NCBI GenBank assembly: GCA_964019425.1
Contig: OZ025784.1
Coordinates: forward strand, 1-64,000
Origin: Flectonema sp. DT1601
Lineage: Eukaryota; Euglenozoa; Diplonemea; Diplonemida; Diplonemidae
Length of the DNA: 64,000 nucleotides
Direction: 5' to 3'
Shown in pieces: positions 10,097-19,042 of the stretch (its first letter is position 1; each line of letters starts with the position of its first letter). A model generated the notes under the pieces. That model worked only from the letters and a program-made list of their open reading frames with translations. It did not search any database and had not been told where the DNA came from. Position numbers and translations under genes: made by a program.

Positions 10097-10179
10097 CCCA
10101 GGGCTGCACAGCCGAGTGGATACCTTAAATCTCTTAAATCTCTTCGGTAGCCGTGGCAAGGGTTCAATTCCCAGGCACA
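10097..10179 (+). other. tRNA-like sequence (class II-like relic or SINE head)
   Basis: It begins just after the SINE tail. The segment GCCGAGTGG matches the A box typical of Ser/Leu tRNAs, and GGGTTCAATTCCC matches a B box about 50 bp downstream. The T stem and acceptor stem pair poorly, so a functional tRNA is unlikely. Confidence 0.5.
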
Positions 10180-10232
10180 TTTTTTGTGTTTTTCAACCAG
10201 AAGAATTAGTAAGAAGAAAGTAGCAAGGAAAA

Positions 10233-10299
10233 GGGTACAAAATTGGACTTAACTTAACGCGAGCGAAGCGAGCGTAAAGTTAAGTTCAAATTTGTACCC
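10233..10299. repeat. 67-bp foldback (hairpin)
   Basis: The 23-bp arms 10233-10255 and 10277-10299 are inverted copies with two differences, one of which still gives a G-U pair. The 21-bp loop contains GCGAGCG twice as a direct repeat. It may be a small foldback element or a structured RNA. Confidence 0.8.
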
Positions 10300-10425
10300 T
10301 GGATGGGTACCTAGCCAGGGAATTAAAACAGACGTGACTTGGTTGTAAAAATAATGTTTGTTCAGAAAGCTTAAAAAAAAAAAGTTGTGTGCGAGCAACG
10401 CGAGCCTGGAAGGGGTATCTCTAGT

Positions 10426-10479
10426 GCGGGTTTGCGGGTTTGCGGGTTTGCGGGTTTGCGGGTTTGCGGGTTTGCGGGT
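10426..10479. repeat. Short TTTGCGGG array
   Basis: About six copies of the same octamer as in the large arrays lie here, in the same orientation, 4 kb from the main array. Confidence 0.95.
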
Positions 10480-10632
10480 GATGTATGAATGCGTGCTAAA
10501 AATATAAACCACATCAACAGTCTTAAGCTGGTTTTACAGGTCCCACGATTACCCGTCGCCATGGCGAAGAAAAGATAAGTAAATTATAACTCATGATGGC
10601 TCACAAGGTCACGTTTTGTTTTGCTTTTTTTT

Positions 10633-10664
<32 letters not shown>

Positions 10665-10888
10665 CCCCATTTCTTTTTAACCCCTGAGTAGTATAGTAAG
10701 CTCGTTCGCAGTGTTCCCTGGGCACGCATTGGTTCTTTTCTTTTGCCTCACCCTTTTTTTTTTTTTTTTTTTTTTCCTTTCACTTTTTTTCACATGTTCC
10801 TTCTTCCTAGTCGTCGTCTTCTTCGTTACCTGAGCATGACCGTGTTAGGCTCCCTGTTCCTACTCTCCTCTTGTTTCCAAACACTTGC
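10480..10888. other. Intergenic, pyrimidine-rich
   Basis: Several T runs of 15-20 bases and a CT-rich stretch lie here on the plus strand. No gene or RNA is recognised. Confidence 0.55.
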
Positions 10889-11106
10889 TTTTTTTGAGTG
10901 TTTCACTACTGTGTTTCTCCTTCTTTTTGTTACTACTATAATTGCTTAGGCGCTGCCCTTACTGGGTGGCCGTTCACTTTTTCGAGACAATGGGGGATGC
11001 GACACGGAAACTGATTGCGCTGTGAGGCGCGGTGCGTACAGCGGGGTTCGAACCGAGGCCGATTGGGTGCGGGGGCACCACCCCATCCACTGCACTATGA
11101 CGCCCC
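10889..11106 (-). mobile_element. tRNA-derived SINE (family A), copy 1
   Basis: Read on the minus strand it starts GGGGCGTCATAGTGCAGTGG (A-box-like), has a B box GGTTCGAACCCC about 50 bp in, then a body of about 140 bp and an A tail (T run at 10889-10895 on the plus strand). The 211 bp from 10896 to 11106 match copy 2 at 18520-18730 base for base. Its 5' end touches the 5' end of LINE1. Confidence 0.85.
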
Positions 11107-11185
11107 TGTATTTTTGAGTGACGAAGAAAGAAGTTTCCATTTTATCTTCCCGAAAAAAAAGAAAAAAGTTTTGGGACCACACAAA

Positions 11186-14100
11186 ATGCCTCCACGCGGC
11201 GGTCTCGGACGGCAGAGACCGACTAAATTTTGCAACCAGATGGGAGGTGAAGTACTCTCACGGAAGGAAAGGAACCGGAAAGCACACACAGAGAACGGGA
11301 ACGGTAAGAAAGACAGGAAGACGAGCGTAGACACGAAGGAACGAGACGAGTTGAGGGAGAGACTCGCACGGGATGGCCTAAGAAGGCTGGATCGGGACGA
11401 AGACAGGAAGAAGGACGAGAAGGTCCTCAAGAAAAAACAGGCAGAGCAGGAAGAAGAGAAGAACGAACTGCTGCAACAACAAGAGCTCCTCTGCAAACAA
11501 CAGAGTGAGCTAGAAGTTAACTTCCAGAAGAAACAGGAAGAGTTATTCCAAAAGCAACAGCTTGAGGAAGTACTGACTAACCATCAGCAGCAACAACTTG
11601 TCAACCAGAAACAACTGGACCATCAACAGCAACAAAACCAGGAACATCTGCATCAACAACAGAAGGCTCTTACTCAGTACGAAGATGAACTCTGTCTGAA
11701 GCAACAACAGCAAGAACAGCAACTTAGCCATCAAGTCAAAAAGCAGCAGGAAATCCAACAGCAGCAGCAACAGCAACTTGATCAACAAGTCCAACAACAG
11801 CAGGATAAGCATATACAACAGCAACAACAACTTGAGCATCAAGTCCAACAACAACATCAAAACCAACAACATAGCCAAGAGTTGTTAAACCAACAACAAC
11901 AAGAACTGCTACAATATAAAGCAGACCTACAACAGAAGCAGGAACAAATCCTGATCCAACAACAGCAGCTCGAACAGCAGCACAGCAAGGAGAAGGCTGT
12001 CGAGGATGAATCTCTCCGAAGAAGAAGATGCCAACTCGAAGAAGACCAACGCCAACAACAACAAGAACAGTCCAGGATTCAACAGAATCTGCAACTGCAA
12101 CAGGTTAGCCTGGAGGAAAAACAACAGCTGCTTCAACATCAACTTAATGTGGAGTTGGAAAAGGGCAAACTGGACCAGCAGCAACAACAACAGAGACGGG
12201 AAGAAATCAAAAAGCAGGAAGATGACCTTGAGCATCAACGACCCCAACTACAACGCCAGCAGGAGGACGAGATGGAGAAGGGTAGGAAGGAACTCCAGTG
12301 TCTCAGGAACAAGCTAGACATGGAGTTCGAACAACAGAAGCTGTGTAGCCATCAACTCCAACAACAACAAGAAAAGGAGAAAGAACAAGGGAGGAAGGAA
12401 CTGCTCCAACTTCAACGGGAGCTTGGAAAGGAGTTCGAACAGCAGCAACAAGAAGACCAGAAGTCAAAGCTAGATCTGGAACTTCAAGAAGGAAAACTGC
12501 GACAACAGCAACAGAAGCTCCAACCCCAACAAAGCAGCCTACGTCAGCAAACGCATGCAATAAGCCAACCTCCGGTTTATTACATGCAGCACCAGCCTTA
12601 TGCACCGATGCATCAAAGGCAACCGTACCCGCCGGTACCTCCGCAACAACAGGGAATTGAACAACTCCGACTGGAGCTCCAGAAGGAGAGAGAAGAGAAG
12701 GGTGAGCTGAGGAAGTTGCTCATGGAACTCCAGACTCAGCTGAAAGAACTGAGACAGGAGTTGACCTCATCGAGAGCGCAGAGAAGCGAAGAAGTGAATG
12801 AGGTCGTAGTAGCCCCGAGCCAACCACCAGTGGGGATTGCCAACTTAGTGAACGGGTTGACCTACTCTCGCTCCTACGGCCTCACCACTGATGAATCGAA
12901 GGTCAGATCAGCTGTACAGAGGAACTGCACATCCGAGTGGGAATCACTTGAAAAGAAAGCGACGCAGTCGATGAAAGCTGTTGAAAAAGCCAGACGTCTC
13001 TGGGAGAAAACCAACAAGAAGGAGAGGGAAGTGTTGAACTCCTGGGGCCTGAGGGAAGTTGATTGGAACATTCCGGTCACGAAGTTTGAGGAGGTATCGA
13101 AAGGGAATCAAGGAGTAGCCCTTGCGACGCCTTCAGAGGCAAGAGATCTTCTGGGGATGAAGCCGGAGGTTCCTGCATGGAAAACGTGCAGCGTGGTAAC
13201 GCTAGACCAAGTGAATGGACAAGGAAGAAGGGAACACGTGCTATTATCGAGCAAGGATGGAAACAAGGTACATCGCATCTTCATTCATGACCTGGGTGAG
13301 GCGGCTCTACCAAAGGGTAAGCGGGGTATTAAATCGGTGAAGGCAATAGTGACCGCTCCTAAAAGAAGGTGGAAGGATGATAAGTGGCTTGAGTTAGCGA
13401 GTAAGCCCGAGCACCTCATCACAAAAGAAATGAAGGACACACCCGGCTTCATGGAAGCGTACAACTTCAGGGTAACGAAGAGTACGGTGTCGGCGGTCAT
13501 CCGACTGAGGAAACCCGGGGCAGTTGAACTGCTAAGAACCTCCGGAAAGGATGAGAGATTCTTGTGGATACAAGACGAAGGGGAGGCTCCGAAGGATACA
13601 GTTATTTGGCTTCAGGACGAGTGCTCTTTGAAGGAGGCAGTTGAACACCCTGATTCCCTGGAATCGTTGGGATTAGTCGAAAACCCTAAAGGTTTTGGTA
13701 TCAGAGTTTCACCGGAGCTGGAAGATGTAACCAGGGAAAAACTGGGAATCCCTGCAAAGCTCCCTGAATTAGAAATCTCGGGAATTCCATTAGATGTACT
13801 TCCCCGTGAAGCGGTAGCGCTGCTGGCGAAGGATGGGTGGCATGTGAGAGCAACCGTGGATGGAGTAAGGACTGGATACAGATGGATGAGGGTGCGTGCT
13901 GAAGTGCCGGATGACGACACGGTATTAATCGACGGTAGGGCATGTACGGTTGAGGTAGTTCAAAGACAAAATCGTAAGAAGCGCCAAGCTGCTAAAGAGG
14001 TGGATGCGAAGGAGAAAACTCAGCCAACATCAACTGCAGAGAGCACACCGGAAAAAGGCCTTACCCCGCCGGAGAAGAGACGTGATCCAACAGAGGGGGA

Positions 14101-14347
14101 GGCCTCTAATCGTTGCTACTTGCGAGCAGAATTCTTATCCTTTCATGGTAAGGGGAAGGGAAAGAGACTCTGGCGGGAAGCGGGTGTGAAGATTGAGGAG
14201 AGGAAAGGAGCCTTGAAGGAAGTAGGTCCTGTAGAGCAGGTTGTGATAAAGAAAACTGTGAAGAAGTCGACGGCTGAACAGGATACGATGGAACGAAGGA
14301 TGGATCGTTTAGAGATGCTGATGACGAGATTCTTGGAAGGTAAATGA
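11186..14347 (+). CDS. LINE1 ORF1 protein, Gln-rich coiled coil
   Basis: The protein has 1053 aa from the methionine at 11186. The frame is open upstream into the SINE, but 11186 is the first ATG inside the element and has an A-rich context (ACAAAATG). Residues about 1-100 are basic. Residues about 95-480 are extremely Gln/Glu/Leu-rich with CAA/CAG runs and strong coiled-coil character, and a short Tyr/Pro/Gln stretch follows. The C-terminal half (about 560-1053) is globular and shares a loose pattern with ORF1 of LINE2 (a WL segment, then GxRV, then an SGxP segment). I see no CCHC knuckle. By analogy with other LINE ORF1 proteins it should bind RNA and act as a chaperone; this is not shown by a motif. 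Confidence 0.8.
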   Translation: MPPRGGLGRQRPTKFCNQMGGEVLSRKERNRKAHTENGNGKKDRKTSVDTKERDELRERLARDGLRRLDRDEDRKKDEKVLKKKQAEQEEEKNELLQQQELLCKQQSELEVNFQKKQEELFQKQQLEEVLTNHQQQQLVNQKQLDHQQQQNQEHLHQQQKALTQYEDELCLKQQQQEQQLSHQVKKQQEIQQQQQQQLDQQVQQQQDKHIQQQQQLEHQVQQQHQNQQHSQELLNQQQQELLQYKADLQQKQEQILIQQQQLEQQHSKEKAVEDESLRRRRCQLEEDQRQQQQEQSRIQQNLQLQQVSLEEKQQLLQHQLNVELEKGKLDQQQQQQRREEIKKQEDDLEHQRPQLQRQQEDEMEKGRKELQCLRNKLDMEFEQQKLCSHQLQQQQEKEKEQGRKELLQLQRELGKEFEQQQQEDQKSKLDLELQEGKLRQQQQKLQPQQSSLRQQTHAISQPPVYYMQHQPYAPMHQRQPYPPVPPQQQGIEQLRLELQKEREEKGELRKLLMELQTQLKELRQELTSSRAQRSEEVNEVVVAPSQPPVGIANLVNGLTYSRSYGLTTDESKVRSAVQRNCTSEWESLEKKATQSMKAVEKARRLWEKTNKKEREVLNSWGLREVDWNIPVTKFEEVSKGNQGVALATPSEARDLLGMKPEVPAWKTCSVVTLDQVNGQGRREHVLLSSKDGNKVHRIFIHDLGEAALPKGKRGIKSVKAIVTAPKRRWKDDKWLELASKPEHLITKEMKDTPGFMEAYNFRVTKSTVSAVIRLRKPGAVELLRTSGKDERFLWIQDEGEAPKDTVIWLQDECSLKEAVEHPDSLESLGLVENPKGFGIRVSPELEDVTREKLGIPAKLPELEISGIPLDVLPREAVALLAKDGWHVRATVDGVRTGYRWMRVRAEVPDDDTVLIDGRACTVEVVQRQNRKKRQAAKEVDAKEKTQPTSTAESTPEKGLTPPEKRRDPTEGEASNRCYLRAEFLSFHGKGKGKRLWREAGVKIEERKGALKEVGPVEQVVIKKTVKKSTAEQDTMERRMDRLEMLMTRFLEGK

Positions 14348-14389
14348 CGGCACGTAGATGGAAGGAACTGGGCTGAGACTCGAAGACGC

Positions 14390-14432
14390 CTCTTGCTGAT
14401 AGCAGGGGGACGTTGAACGAAACCCAGGGCCG
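14390..14432 (+). other. 2A-like (StopGo) motif split between two frames
   Basis: In the ORF1 phase, 14 codons past the ORF1 stop, the sequence reads LLLIAG (14390-14407). One base later, in the ORF2 phase, it reads DVERNPGP (14409-14432). Together these match the known 2A pattern of a Leu-rich stretch followed by GDVExNPGP, but a five-G run (14405-14409) puts the halves in different phases (+1). 2A sequences are known at the N-terminus of trypanosome L1Tc and ingi proteins. A one-base indel in this copy, a sequencing error in the G run, or a real frameshift site could each explain the split. Confidence 0.75.
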
Positions 14433-17400
14433 AATAGGAGAAAGGATGGTCCTTCTTGCAAACTGAATGTAATCAGTTGGAATTGTCGCACCATCTCGAA
14501 CAAAATGGAGTTCATTGGACACATCCTGAGTAAGCTTGACCCCGACGTACTTTGCCTTCAGGAGACTTCTTGCAGGATGGCATTGTTTCATTGGAACTAC
14601 GTTTGCTACAGGAGGGATAGGCCAGGAAGGGGAGGTGGCCTGATCACTTTAATAAAACGAGGAATTCAACATGATTGCTTTGATATCTCCATACCGTCGA
14701 TGAGAGGAACCGTCGAGTCGATGGGGGTCAGAATTAACGAAGACGTAAGTATTCTCAACATCTACTCCCCACCGAGCTCGAGGATAAATTTTGAACTATT
14801 CTCCCTGAAACGTGTTGGCAAGTTCATTCTCGCTGGTGACTTCAACGCACACCATAGGTACTGGTCCAAGAAAACCGACGTAAAAGGATGTGACCTTCTC
14901 AACTGGACAGGGCAAGAGGACCTCCTGATTGCGAACCCGCCAGGTCTAGCGACACTGCCGAGACATGGGACCTCGCCCGATCTGATCCTGCACCACGAGG
15001 AGATTCAACTGCTTAACTTTGAGCTGGTAGGTGAAGGAATTGAGCACGGTTCAGATCATTCACCACTCTCTGCTACCTTCGATACACTCTCACCCCTTGA
15101 GCCTTCGGGCAACCACGCGACGAAGAGATCGGTCTGGGACTTCAATACAGCTGATTGGTACTCATATGAACATGAACTAGACTACAGGTTTGGAAAGGTA
15201 AACAACTCTGCGAGCATTGGGAGAAGAGCGGTAACGTTCAACAGAATCGTTCTTGGAGTAGCGAAGAGGTACGTTAGGAGAAGGCTTCGGATCAAAGGGA
15301 AGAGAAGAAGAATGTGGAACGCTTCCACCCCTGATACCAAGCGTGCGAAGGGAAAATTTATCGCTGAACGGCTAGCAAAAGGTGAAGGCTTTGCATATGC
15401 GTTCAAAAAGATAAAGGACCTTGAGACGGATGAAGGACGTGAAATTCACATTCCGGAGTTTGACGAGAACCAACTACCTGCGAAGTTCTTGGAACAATTT
15501 GTTAAGACCCCGACAAAACGTAAACTAGGACCTCCGAATACGAAGAGCAGCGACTTCGCCAAAATCGGAGGGAATCTAACAATGACTGAACTGAAGCGAG
15601 CCATCAAGAAGGTAAGGCCCGGGAAAGCACCAGGTCCAGATGGAATCCATGGGATAATGTTGAAGAACTTATCGGTGATAGGAATGGATTTCCTCCTGGC
15701 GTTATTCAATGAATCGTGGCCAACGTCAAAGGTACCGAGGATCTGGAAGGAGGGTCTTATCAAGCCAGTTTACAAACCAGGAAAGCCAAAAGATAAGATC
15801 GCAAGTTTCAGACCGATCACGTTGACCTCGGTGGTGGGTAAAGTACTTGAAAGAGTGATTTATGATAGGTTGATGTATTGGCTTACCCAGAACAATGCCC
15901 TGTCGTCTATCCAGGCGGGTTTTAGAAGAGGAAGGAATACGTGTGAGCAGATTTCAATGTTAGTCAACGCTCTTCATGAGGCCAGTGAAAAGAACAAGAG
16001 CTCTGTTCTGCTGTCGTTCGACTTCACGGAAGCATTTGATAGAATTAATCATGAGAAACTGATCAAGAAGATGAAGAACATGCGTATTCCCTCCCCGTTC
16101 ATTGCATGGGTAGTTGACTTCCTGAAGGGCAGGCAGGCAAGAGTGAGTGCGAATGGCAACCTTAGCTCCTACAGAACGGTAACGAGGGGGGTTCCCCAAG
16201 GATCGATTATCGGTCCGCTGCTATACCTGATTTATGTTGATGACCTGGCGAAGTTGTTGGAGAAGACTGGCTCAGTTTCGGCTCTTTATGCAGATGACAC
16301 CGCTTGTGTAGTCTCTGATAAGGACGTTAATTTAACCAATAAGAAGGCGCAATGGATCCTTGGACTTGTGGATAGCTGGTGCAAAACCAATGATATGGCA
16401 CTGTCCGTCTCTAAGACATGTGGTATGCCTGTGCGCTGCCCGAAGGATATCTACTGGAGACTGGGCTTCCCCAGGACTGCAAAGGATAATTATTACGTTG
16501 TAAGCAGGGGGGATCTAGCTAAGATGATCAGACCGAATGAGTTTGGAAGGCCAATTCTGGGTAGTGGAGAAACCATTCTCAAGGTGGATGATACCGAAGT
16601 TGCTAATACGAAGGACCTGCTTGCAATTTTTCCTGATGGATCAAGTAAGCTGAGAGTAAAGTTGTTAACCGCAGTACTGATGCCGATGGTAGACAGCGTT
16701 AAATACCTGGGGGTGCACATTGATGGTGATTTATCTTATGGAACACAGGTCGGAAAGATGCTGGATGAGACCAGGAAGGGTCTTGCACTCCTGGGGAAAC
16801 TAGAACAGTATGATTTTGATTTTAAGACGCTGTGCATGGTCAAGAACCTGTACATACTTTCAAGGCTGTCATATGGGCTGGAGAGCTTCGGCCCTTTCCT
16901 ATCTGAGGGTCAGATTGATCTTGTGGACTTGAATCTGAAGAAGATTGCGAGAAGGATAACGGGTTGCAGCATCTACACCAGGTCTCTCCCACTGCTCTTG
17001 GAGGCGAACATGCTCCCTTTGAAACTGATAATAGAAAAACAGGCCAGAACTGCCCTGTTTAGATATAGATCGCTGAAGTGGGTACGTTCGACGAACCGAA
17101 TAGCGAAAGGATTCTGGAGTTCTAAGTTGCCGCAGGAAGATTGTAACATCGCCCTCCAAGGAATAGTTCAACCTGACAGCATCGAACCCTGGGCGGATGT
17201 ACCAAATCTAGAGATATCCTGTGGGTATGGTCATAACAAGACCGGTGATGCAGATGTGGATAGGAACAAATTTGAGGAATACTGCAGGGACCTAGTCCCT
17301 TGCAACTCGGCTATATATGTGGACGGCTCACATGATCCTGCTAACTACACTGCGGGTGCGGCAGCAGTACAGGTCTCACCAACTGAGAGAACGATGTCGT

Positions 17401-18236
17401 CAAGACTTGTAGCTACTGAAAGCAGCTACAAGGCTGAACAAGTAACACTCAAACTGCTGATGAGAGAAATTGGCAAAGCTGACTCGATCTTGGGTCCCAG
17501 GTCAGGTATTACCAGAATCTTCAGTGACTCGAAATCCAACCTGGAGGAACTCAATGGAGGGATTGTTGCCCAGAGGAAGTTGAACTCTCTGTTAATACTG
17601 GAAAGCATTAGGGATCTGAAGACACAGGTGCATCTCCAGTTTATCCCGGCCCATGTGGGGATTGAACCACACGATAAGGCTGATAAGCTGGCCAAAGAAG
17701 TCTCGAAGGATGCCGAAAGTAAACCGGTCTCAACGACCATGGATTTCTTCGCCCACAAATCAAGGGTAGCAAGGGAGTCTCACAGGAAGTTGATAGGAAA
17801 GATGATGGAAGCCTCCGAGAAGGCAAAGCCTCCAATGAAACGGGTGATGCTCAGACAGTATCTGGAGGCGACCGGAGGATTGAGAACTGCCAGATATCCG
17901 AAAGACATGCTGAGGGCTTCGGAAGTAAGAATTGCACAATTCAGAACGGGTTCACACCCCTTGCTGAGAGACAAAGGCGTACAACTGAAGTGCCCTTTTT
18001 GTAGACGGACGGACTCATCACCTAGACACTTGATGTTTAACTGCATGAACTCTGCTCTGGTACGCATCAGAAATGGAACAATTGGATCTGTCATGGAAGA
18101 AGCGAAGATTTCAAAGAAGGAACACAGCCTGCTATTTATGTTCGCTACGAGGAACTTACATTCCCTCGCTGGCTTCATATGGCATTTAGAACAATGGACG
18201 GCAACAAGCTGTTATCAGAAGTTACTATCTTTTTAG
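14403..18236 (+). CDS. LINE1 ORF2: APE endonuclease, reverse transcriptase, RNase H
   Basis: The coding phase is open from 14403, just after a TAG. The conserved APE start (LNVISWNC) lies before the first ATG at 14505, so translation must enter upstream of that ATG. Domains in order: APE-type endonuclease with LQET, GDFNAHH and GSDHSPL; RT with GKAPGPDG, the finger motif RPITLTS, GVPQGSIIGP and catalytic YADD; RNase H with YVDGS, a KAEQ glutamate, FSDSKS and PAHVGIEPHDKADKLAK; and a C-terminal zinc motif C-x2-C-x7-H-x4-C (KCPFC to NC). All main catalytic residues are present. The enzyme would nick target DNA and copy the LINE RNA by target-primed reverse transcription. Confidence 0.9.
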   Translation, partial: QGDVERNPGPNRRKDGPSCKLNVISWNCRTISNKMEFIGHILSKLDPDVLCLQETSCRMALFHWNYVCYRRDRPGRGGGLITLIKRGIQHDCFDISIPSMRGTVESMGVRINEDVSILNIYSPPSSRINFELFSLKRVGKFILAGDFNAHHRYWSKKTDVKGCDLLNWTGQEDLLIANPPGLATLPRHGTSPDLILHHEEIQLLNFELVGEGIEHGSDHSPLSATFDTLSPLEPSGNHATKRSVWDFNTADWYSYEHELDYRFGKVNNSASIGRRAVTFNRIVLGVAKRYVRRRLRIKGKRRRMWNASTPDTKRAKGKFIAERLAKGEGFAYAFKKIKDLETDEGREIHIPEFDENQLPAKFLEQFVKTPTKRKLGPPNTKSSDFAKIGGNLTMTELKRAIKKVRPGKAPGPDGIHGIMLKNLSVIGMDFLLALFNESWPTSKVPRIWKEGLIKPVYKPGKPKDKIASFRPITLTSVVGKVLERVIYDRLMYWLTQNNALSSIQAGFRRGRNTCEQISMLVNALHEASEKNKSSVLLSFDFTEAFDRINHEKLIKKMKNMRIPSPFIAWVVDFLKGRQARVSANGNLSSYRTVTRGVPQGSIIGPLLYLIYVDDLAKLLEKTGSVSALYADDTACVVSDKDVNLTNKKAQWILGLVDSWCKTNDMALSVSKTCGMPVRCPKDIYWRLGFPRTAKDNYYVVSRGDLAKMIRPNEFGRPILGSGETILKVDDTEVANTKDLLAIFPDGSSKLRVKLLTAVLMPMVDSVKYLGVHIDGDLSYGTQVGKMLDETRKGLALLGKLEQYDFDFKTLCMVKNLYILSRLSYGLESFGPFLSEGQIDLVDLNLKKIARRITGCSIYTRSLPLLLEANMLPLKLIIEKQARTALFRYRSLKWVRSTNRIAKGFWSSKLPQEDCNIALQGIVQPDSIEPWADVPNLEISCGYGHNKTGDADVDRNKFEEYCRDLVPCNSAIYVDGSHDPANYTAGAAAVQVSPTERTMSSRLVATESSYKAEQVTLKLLMREIGKADSILGPRSGITRIFSDSKSNLEELNGGIVAQRKLNSLLILESIRDLKTQVHLQFIPAHVGIEPHDKADKLAKEVSKDAESKPVSTTMDFFAHKSRVARESHRKLIGKMMEASEKAKPPMKRVMLRQYLEATGGLRTARYPKDMLRASEVRIAQFRTGSHPLLRDKGVQLKCPFCRRTDSSPRHLMFNCMNSALVRIRNGTIGSVMEEAKISKKEHSLLFMFATRNLHSLAGFIWHLEQWTATSCYQKLLSF

Positions 18237-18506
18237 TATATATCATACTCATACATCACTCCTAATTCATCTCCTAATAACTCTCTGAGGACATCCGTAG
18301 AGCTTCATAGCTCGCAGGTAACCCAGTGGTCTTTGGCCACCGTCTCCGTATTGATCATTCGCTTTGTACTTACAGTGTCGTGAGCTTCCTATCCGGGGAA
18401 GTCCTCCAACGGACTCACAACAGTTGCACTCGTTGTTGCTTATTTACTTAGTTAAAAAATAAGAAGAGCGAGTATGCTCAGAAAGAATAAAAACAAAGTA
18501 GAAAGA

Positions 18507-18731
18507 TTTTTTTTTTTTTGAGTGTTTCACTACTGTGTTTCTCCTTCTTTTTGTTACTACTATAATTGCTTAGGCGCTGCCCTTACTGGGTGGCCGTTCA
18601 CTTTTTCGAGACAATGGGGGATGCGACACGGAAACTGATTGCGCTGTGAGGCGCGGTGCGTACAGCGGGGTTCGAACCGAGGCCGATTGGGTGCGGGGGC
18701 ACCACCCCATCCACTGCACTATGACGCCCCC
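18507..18731 (-). mobile_element. tRNA-derived SINE (family A), copy 2
   Basis: This copy is identical to copy 1 over 211 bp (18520-18730), with a longer A tail (13 T on the plus strand, 18507-18519). It begins directly at the 3' end of LINE1. Beyond its 5' end an 18-bp spacer including caaaagacagggggg forms a small C/G-run palindrome with the SINE start. Confidence 0.85.
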
Positions 18732-19042
18732 AAAAGACAGGGGGGATGTTTTTTTTTTTTTTTTTTTTTGTGTGCACCACGACCCGTGAGTCTGTGATGC
18801 TGATTGCGCTGTTAGGCGCGGTTGTTCTTTTTCTTTCTTTCTTTTTTACTTTCTTTGTTTTGGGGGTTGGGGGTGGGGATCCCGTAGGCTTCGTATCTCC
18901 TTTCTTTGTTTTGATAACTTAAAACTAATACTACAGAGTAAATTGTCCACTTGGACGTCTTCGGATGTGTTGCTAAATTGCCATCGGTACTTCCTAGTCT
19001 TGTAGGCTGCGGTCTTGATCTTGACATTTGTCGATTATAAGA

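Larger units (their letters stand above)
11107..18506 (+). mobile_element. LINE1: ingi/L1Tc-like non-LTR retrotransposon
   Basis: This element of about 7.4 kb has two coding regions: a Gln-rich ORF1 and an ORF2 with APE endonuclease, reverse transcriptase, RNase H and a C-terminal zinc motif. The domain order APE-RT-RNH is that of the ingi/L1Tc group and relatives. It has a short 5' leader (about 80 bp), a 3' UTR of about 270 bp and no clear poly(A) tail; a T run of the flanking SINE follows. Both sides are bounded by identical SINE copies. It is nearly intact and probably young. The one visible defect or special feature is the frame change at the ORF1/ORF2 junction. Confidence 0.88.

Noticed and set aside
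10097-10179. A functional Ser or Leu tRNA gene
   Set aside because: A and B boxes are present, but the T and acceptor stems do not pair and no clear anticodon arm is seen.
11543-12247. Minus-strand Leu-rich open frames
   Set aside because: They are the reverse reading of the Gln-rich CAA/CAG tract of LINE1 ORF1.
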